17,045 bases of DNA from Flavobacteriales bacterium. GTDB lineage: Bacteria > Bacteroidota > Bacteroidia > Flavobacteriales_F > PHOS-HE28. Shown here in pieces: positions 13,883 to 17,045 of the stretch; within the stretch, counting starts at the first letter, position 1, and each line of letters starts with the position of its first letter. The stretch is taken from contig JAGQVR010000030.1 of NCBI GenBank assembly GCA_020437875.1, positions 1 through 17,045 on the forward strand, given 5' to 3'. A model generated the notes under the pieces. That model was not told the DNA's origin. It did not search any database and saw only the letters and a list, made by a program, of their open reading frames with translations. Position numbers and translations under genes: made by a program.

Positions 13883-14650
13883 ATGCGCAACCACATCCTC
13901 CCCCTCGCAGCCGGCGCGCTGCTCCTCGCCACCCCCGCCACCGCCCAGGTGGACATGAACGCCATCCTGCAGCAGAGCGGATCGAACATGCGCATGGAGC
14001 CGGACACGGACCCCTTCGTGCCCAATGCGTTCGTCGGCAGCTTCACCATGGACCTGCACTTCTTCGAGAACGGCAAGGAGAGCAAGAACAGCCCGGCGAG
14101 CAGCACCATCCACAGCAGTGAGAGCAAACTGGCCTTCGACTCGAAGTCGCCGGAGATGAAGGAGAGCGTGCGCATGATCATCGACCAGAAGGAGAAGATG
14201 CAATACATGCTGATGGACGATGGCAAGGGCAACAAGATGGCCATGAAGACCCGCAAGATGAAGGTGACCGGCATGGAGGAGAACGATAAGAACGCGGCCG
14301 ACATCACCGTAACGGACGAAACGAGGACCATCGACGGCCACCTGTGCAAGAAGGTGATCGCGAAGGACGAGGACGGCACCTGGACGGGCTGGATGGCAAC
14401 GGACATCGAGATCCCCTTCCGCAGCTTCATGCGCGACATGGATCGCCAGGGCGGCGGCCTGCATGATGAGGCGCTGGCCGGCGTGTTCGGCTTCCCGCTG
14501 GAGTACGAGTGGGTGAGCAACGATGGCAAGGAGCGCATGACCTGCAAGATGCGTGACCTGAAGGTGGGCACGGTGGACGAGGGAGCCTTCTCGTTGACAG
14601 GGTACCAGCTGATGGAGATGCCCATGATGCCGCCCGGCATGGGCCGCTGA
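13883..14650 (+). CDS. DUF4412 domain-containing secreted protein
   Basis: This 255-residue protein has a signal peptide ending in ATPATAQ (residue 22). It fits DUF4412, a Bacteroidota family of unknown function: N-A-F-V-G-S from N48 followed by the strand FTMDLHFFENGK, a Lys/Met-rich central part (MIIDQKEKMQYMLMDDGKG), TRTIDGHLCKKV with C155, W170 in TGWMATDIEIP, and a C-terminal strand pair (LEYEWVSNDGKERMTCKM). Met is unusually frequent (about one residue in ten). The two preceding proteins carry diverged copies of the same domain, making this a tandem paralogous cluster. It begins 22 bases after the preceding stop and ends 3 bases before the YdeI gene, so all are probably co-transcribed. 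Confidence 0.85.
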   Translation: MRNHILPLAAGALLLATPATAQVDMNAILQQSGSNMRMEPDTDPFVPNAFVGSFTMDLHFFENGKESKNSPASSTIHSSESKLAFDSKSPEMKESVRMIIDQKEKMQYMLMDDGKGNKMAMKTRKMKVTGMEENDKNAADITVTDETRTIDGHLCKKVIAKDEDGTWTGWMATDIEIPFRSFMRDMDRQGGGLHDEALAGVFGFPLEYEWVSNDGKERMTCKMRDLKVGTVDEGAFSLTGYQLMEMPMMPPGMGR

Positions 14651-14653
14651 TCC

Positions 14654-15235
14654 ATGGCCACCAAACTGGACTCCCTGGAACAGGTGGAGGTGACGACGCG
14701 CGGGCAATGGCGTGCTTGGTTGAAGGCCCATCACACACGTACCACCGGGATCTGGCTGGTGTATTGGAAAAAGGAACACGCGGACAAGCATATCGGCATT
14801 GCGGCCATCGTCGAGGAAGCGCTCTGCTTCGGTTGGATCGACAGCACCGCCCGCGCCTTGGATGCGGACCGCTCGATGCTGCACCTCTGTCCGCGCAAGC
14901 CGAAGAGCATGTGGAGCAAGGTGAACAAGGAGCGCGTGGAACGATTGATCGCCAACAAACGCATGGCGCGCGCGGGACACCAGGCCATCGAGACCGCCAA
15001 AGCCAATGGCTCCTGGAACACCTTGGATGCCGTGGAAGCCTTCCACATCCCGGCCGACCTGGAACGCGCGTTCAAGAAGAACAGGACCGCACGCAAGCAC
15101 TTCGACGCCTTCCCACCCAGCGCACGCAAGCAGATCCTGCATCACATCACCAGCGCGAAGACCAAACCCACGCGCGACGCCCGCATCGCCAAGGTCGTGG
15201 CCAAGGCCGCGAAGGGCGAACGGCTCAACGCCTGA
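14654..15235 (+). CDS. YdeI/OmpD-associated family protein
   Basis: This 193-residue cytosolic protein matches the YdeI/OmdA family. Visible are the N-terminal RGQWRAWLKAHHTRTTGIWLVY, the conserved EEALCFGWIDSTARALD (54-70), CPRKPKSMWSKVNKERVERL (78-97) and the C-terminal OmdA-type helical segment IPADLERAFKKN, followed by ARKQILHHITSAKTKPTRDARI. Some members have been named bacteriocin-protection proteins, but the biochemical role is not established. It starts 3 bases after the DUF4412 stop, so translational coupling is likely. No odd composition is seen. Confidence 0.9.
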   Translation: MATKLDSLEQVEVTTRGQWRAWLKAHHTRTTGIWLVYWKKEHADKHIGIAAIVEEALCFGWIDSTARALDADRSMLHLCPRKPKSMWSKVNKERVERLIANKRMARAGHQAIETAKANGSWNTLDAVEAFHIPADLERAFKKNRTARKHFDAFPPSARKQILHHITSAKTKPTRDARIAKVVAKAAKGERLNA

Positions 15236-15250
15236 ACCAACACCACCATC

Positions 15251-15655
15251 ATGAACCACCTCGCCGTCCTCGTCTGTGCCATCAGCATCTTCCTGCTCGG
15301 TGCCCCCTGGTATTCCAAAGCCCTGTTCCTGCGGCCCTGGGCGCGCGCCAACGGCCTCGACCCTGAAGTGCCGCGCGATCCGAAGACGACGAAACATCCA
15401 GCGCAGGTCTTCAGCATCGCCTTCCTCATGGCCTGGGTCGCGGCCTATGCGTTCGCCATCCTCGTGGGACATGATGTGCACAGCTTCGCGCACTGGCTGC
15501 ACCACGGCTTCCTCTGTGGGCTCGGCATCGCCTTCACCAGCTTCGCGATCAACTACCAGTTCGCGAACAAGCCCACCGCGCTCCTGCTGATCGATGGCGG
15601 CTACCACATCGTGCAGTTCACCTTGTACGGCGTGATCATGGGGCTGTGGGCGTGA
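15251..15655 (+). CDS. DUF1761 domain-containing membrane protein
   Basis: This 134-residue protein has four hydrophobic segments and fits DUF1761: LAVLVCAISIFLLGAPWYS (the conserved small-residue and PWYS signature after helix 1), FSIAFLMAWVAAYAFAILVG, FLCGLGIAFTSFAIN and LIDGGYHIVQFTLYGVIMGLW. It is an integral inner-membrane protein of unknown function. It begins 15 bases after the YdeI stop, and its TGA overlaps the GTG of the next gene by four bases. Confidence 0.88.
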   Translation: MNHLAVLVCAISIFLLGAPWYSKALFLRPWARANGLDPEVPRDPKTTKHPAQVFSIAFLMAWVAAYAFAILVGHDVHSFAHWLHHGFLCGLGIAFTSFAINYQFANKPTALLLIDGGYHIVQFTLYGVIMGLWA

Positions 15656-16452
15656 ACCGGAAGCGCCTCGCCCAGCTCCTCGAAGAAGCCTACGCGCACC
15701 ACGCGCATCCCGGCTTCCTGGATGCGGACCCGCTGCGCATCCCGCGCGCCTTTCCGGACCGCCGCGACGCCGAACTCATCGGCTTCCTCACAGCCACCAT
15801 CGCCTGGGGACAGCGGAAGACCATCATCACCAATGCGGAGCGGTTGGTCACGCTCTTCGACGAGCGGCCGCATGCGTTCGTGATGCACGCGAGCGAAGAC
15901 GAGATCACCACCGTGGAGCGCTTCGTACACCGCACCTTCAATGGCACGGACCTGCGCCACTTCATTCTGGCCCTGCGGCACCTCTACACGACCTATGGCG
16001 GCTTGGAGGAGGCCTTCCTGGCAGAAGATCCACAAGCTGGGAAGCAGGACACGACGAAGTCATCGGCACCCGTGAAGTGGCATGCGGCGAGCGGGATCCA
16101 CTTGTTCAAGCAGCGCTTCTTCGCGATCCCGCACGAGGCCCGCACACGCAAGCATGTGGCCGACCCCGGCAAGGGCAGCAACGCCAAGCGCATCAACATG
16201 TACCTGCGTTGGATGGTGCGCCCCAACGACCGCGGCGTGGATCTGGGCCTGTGGAAGCGGATCACCCCCGCGGACCTGATGGTGCCGCTCGATGTGCATA
16301 CCGGCCGCGTGGCGCGCGAACTCGGCCTGCTCACCCGTAAACAGGACGACTGGCAGGCGGTGGAGGAACTGACGGCCGCGCTTCGCCGCTTCGATCCAGT
16401 GGATCCGGTGCGGTTCGATATCGCGTTGTTCGGGATGGGGGTTGAGGGTTGA
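15652..16452 (+). CDS. TIGR02757 (DUF2400) family protein
   Basis: This 266-residue protein matches TIGR02757/DUF2400, an uncharacterised Bacteroidota-rich family. Landmarks are the N-terminal FPDRRDAELIGFLTATIAWG with QRKTIITNAERL, HRTFNGTD, a lysine-rich variable loop near 125-140, then HVADPGKGSNAKRINMYLRW, RGVDLGLWKRI, MVPLDVHTGRVARELGLL and the C-terminal FDPVDPVRFDIALFGMG. The conserved acid and helical layout has been compared with HhH-type DNA glycosylases, but no activity is shown. GTG at 15652 was chosen because it overlaps the DUF1761 stop by four bases; GTG at 15646 would add two residues. The gene ends where the repeat-rich stretch begins. Confidence 0.88.
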   Translation: MNRKRLAQLLEEAYAHHAHPGFLDADPLRIPRAFPDRRDAELIGFLTATIAWGQRKTIITNAERLVTLFDERPHAFVMHASEDEITTVERFVHRTFNGTDLRHFILALRHLYTTYGGLEEAFLAEDPQAGKQDTTKSSAPVKWHAASGIHLFKQRFFAIPHEARTRKHVADPGKGSNAKRINMYLRWMVRPNDRGVDLGLWKRITPADLMVPLDVHTGRVARELGLLTRKQDDWQAVEELTAALRRFDPVDPVRFDIALFGMGVEG

Positions 16453-16574
16453 GGACAGGGGTCAGGAGCAGGGGCAGGTGCAATTGGTTGTTCTATGCTA
16501 CGGCTTCGGGTTGTGGACAGGCGTCAGGAGCAGGGGCAGGGACAAGTGGTTGTTCATTGCTACGGCTGCGTGTG
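16453..16574. repeat. tandem pair of a roughly 61-base module
   Basis: Copies at 16453-16514 and 16515-16574 both read ggacaggSgtcaggagcagg, then a variable purine-rich part, then ggttgttc, a gap, and gctacggct. A third, shorter copy lies at 5987-6040 beyond the antiporter gene, and a fragment (aagtggttgttcatcgcttcg) at 16609-16629 leads into the hairpin elements. No coding potential is evident. Confidence 0.75.
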
Positions 16575-16580
16575 AACGGG

Positions 16581-16608
16581 AGTAGGCAGTAGGCAGTTGG
16601 CAGTTGGC
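16581..16608. repeat. seven-base tandem repeat (AGTAGGC/AGTTGGC)
   Basis: Four units in phase: agtaggc twice, then agttggc twice. The same unit family occurs at 6048-6096, again just downstream of the shared module. Confidence 0.75.
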
Positions 16609-16617
16609 AAGTGGTTG

Positions 16618-16775
16618 TTCATCGCTTCGTTACTCACCGACGGTCATCGCGAGCGTTGAGGCACGAAACGCAAAGCGATCCTTCCGCCTTCACCCTTTCA
16701 TCGCCTCGTCACAGACCAACAGTCATCGCGAGCGGCGAGGCACGAGCCGCGAAGCGATCCTGTGACCTTCACACT
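16618..16775. repeat. tandem 79-base unit with a conserved hairpin (REP-like)
   Basis: Two copies, 79 bases apart, begin ttcatcgcytcg and contain gtcatcgcgagcg. Hairpin 1 is 16646-16679 and hairpin 2 is 16725-16758. Both have an outer ATCGC/GCGAT stem, a small internal loop, an inner five-base stem and the identical nine-base loop gaggcacga. The inner stem is GCGTT/AACGC in copy 1 and GCGGC/GCCGC in copy 2, so the changes keep pairing. This resembles widespread intergenic repeats of the GTCATTGCGAG type. Confidence 0.8.
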
Positions 16776-16828
16776 TGCAACTTGTGACTTGTGACTTGCG
16801 ACTTGCGTCTTGCGTCTTGAACCTTGCG
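16773..16828. repeat. seven-base tandem repeat (ACTTGYG), about eight units
   Basis: Units in phase: acttgca, acttgtg twice, acttgcg twice, tcttgcg, tcttgaa, ccttgcg. The array ends 22 bases before the promoter-like element of the BatA gene, so length changes could affect that gene's upstream region. Confidence 0.8.
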
Positions 16829-16850
16829 CTCTCCCCTTCCCCACCCCTGC

Positions 16851-16860
16851 TAACTTCGCC
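16851..16860 (+). promoter_or_regulatory. possible -7 element before the BatA-domain gene
   Basis: TAACTTCGCC fits TAnnTTYG and its core ends 7 bases before the ATG at 16866, implying a very short or absent leader. It follows a pyrimidine-rich tract and the seven-base repeat array. Confidence 0.4.
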
Positions 16861-16865
16861 CCCCG

Positions 16866-17045
16866 ATGTCCTTCCTGCACCCGGCCTTCCTGTGGGCGCT
16901 GTCCGCCCTGGCGATCCCGGTGCTCATCCACCTCTTCCAGCTCCGGCGCTTCAAGCGGATCGACTTCCCCAACGTGCGCTACCTGGCCGAGGTGACGCAG
17001 CAGACCCGCGCCCGCAAGAAGATCCAGCACTGGCTGGTGCTCCTG
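16866..17045 (+). CDS. BatA-domain (aerotolerance regulator N-terminal) protein, 5' part only
   Basis: The first 60 residues are visible before the window ends. They match the BatA N-terminal domain of Bacteroidota: MSFLHPAFLWALSALAIPVL as a first membrane segment, LIHLFQLRRFKRIDFPNVRYL, and KKIQHWLVLL starting the second. Such proteins sit in the inner membrane and often carry large periplasmic parts, sometimes with a von Willebrand factor A domain. The later domains are outside the window, so the precise family member cannot be stated. ATG at 16866 is the only sensible start. Confidence 0.88.
   Translation, partial: MSFLHPAFLWALSALAIPVLIHLFQLRRFKRIDFPNVRYLAEVTQQTRARKKIQHWLVLL

Noticed and set aside
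13862..15607. A 581-codon open frame on the minus strand across the DUF4412, YdeI and DUF1761 genes
   Set aside because: It lies antisense to three recognisable families, is rich in His, Arg and Ala as expected for antisense frames in GC-rich DNA, and has no domain that I recognise.
16453..16828. A CRISPR array, because of several direct repeats in a gene-free stretch
   Set aside because: Repeats are of different families, with adjacent or seven-base periodic units and no regular unique spacers; no cas gene is nearby.

Overview
The window looks like a GC-rich member of the Bacteroidota, probably a Flavobacteriales relative. The evidence is the set of families (DUF4294, DUF4412, a TIGR02757/DUF2400 protein, a BatA-type protein, a CPA2 antiporter with two TrkA-C domains), the general lack of Shine-Dalgarno sequences, and recurring TAnnTTYG-like -7 elements just upstream of starts. 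The genus cannot be fixed from sequence alone. Most genes are core metabolism, transport or envelope genes. No CRISPR array, tRNA, rRNA or recognisable transposase was seen.

Layout. 1-879: the 3' end of a 3-hydroxybutyryl-CoA dehydrogenase gene overlapping a GNAT acetyltransferase gene. 861-3117 (minus): a biotin carboxylase subunit followed by a secreted DUF4294 protein. 3175-5973 (plus): a small secreted protein of unknown function and a CPA2 cation:proton antiporter. 5974-6205: no gene, but short repeats plus a displaced copy of the sucC 3' end. 6206-8124 (minus): sucC followed by a DUF2071 gene. 8278-10247 (plus): a YbdG-type mechanosensitive channel and a LolD-like ATPase. 10323-10662: an intact small antitoxin-like gene and a RelE-like toxin gene broken by a nonsense codon. 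10774-14650: three consecutive secreted proteins that together carry five copies of one DUF4412-like domain. 14654-16452: a tightly packed run of YdeI/OmpD-associated, DUF1761 and TIGR02757 genes. 16453-16865: about 410 bases without a gene, filled with several repeat families. 16866-17045: the 5' end of a BatA-domain gene.

Two observations stand out. First, the lower-GC DUF2071 gene lies between two direct copies of the last 87 bases of sucC. Eight of the nine differences between the copies are synonymous, so both copies were shaped as coding sequence. This looks like the footprint of an insertion at the sucC 3' end that left a complete gene behind. Second, the three secreted proteins at 10774-14650 share a spaced pattern: N-[SA]-F-[IV]-G-[TS], then 96-116 residues, then [IL]-x-[GD]-x-x-[CA], then 13-15 residues, then W. 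This indicates local expansion and fusion of a DUF4412-like domain, including a three-domain protein not matched to any family I can name.

The two gene-poor stretches (5974-6125 and 16453-16865) share a roughly 55-base module and seven-base tandem repeats. The second also has a pair of hairpin elements whose stems vary in a compensatory way.
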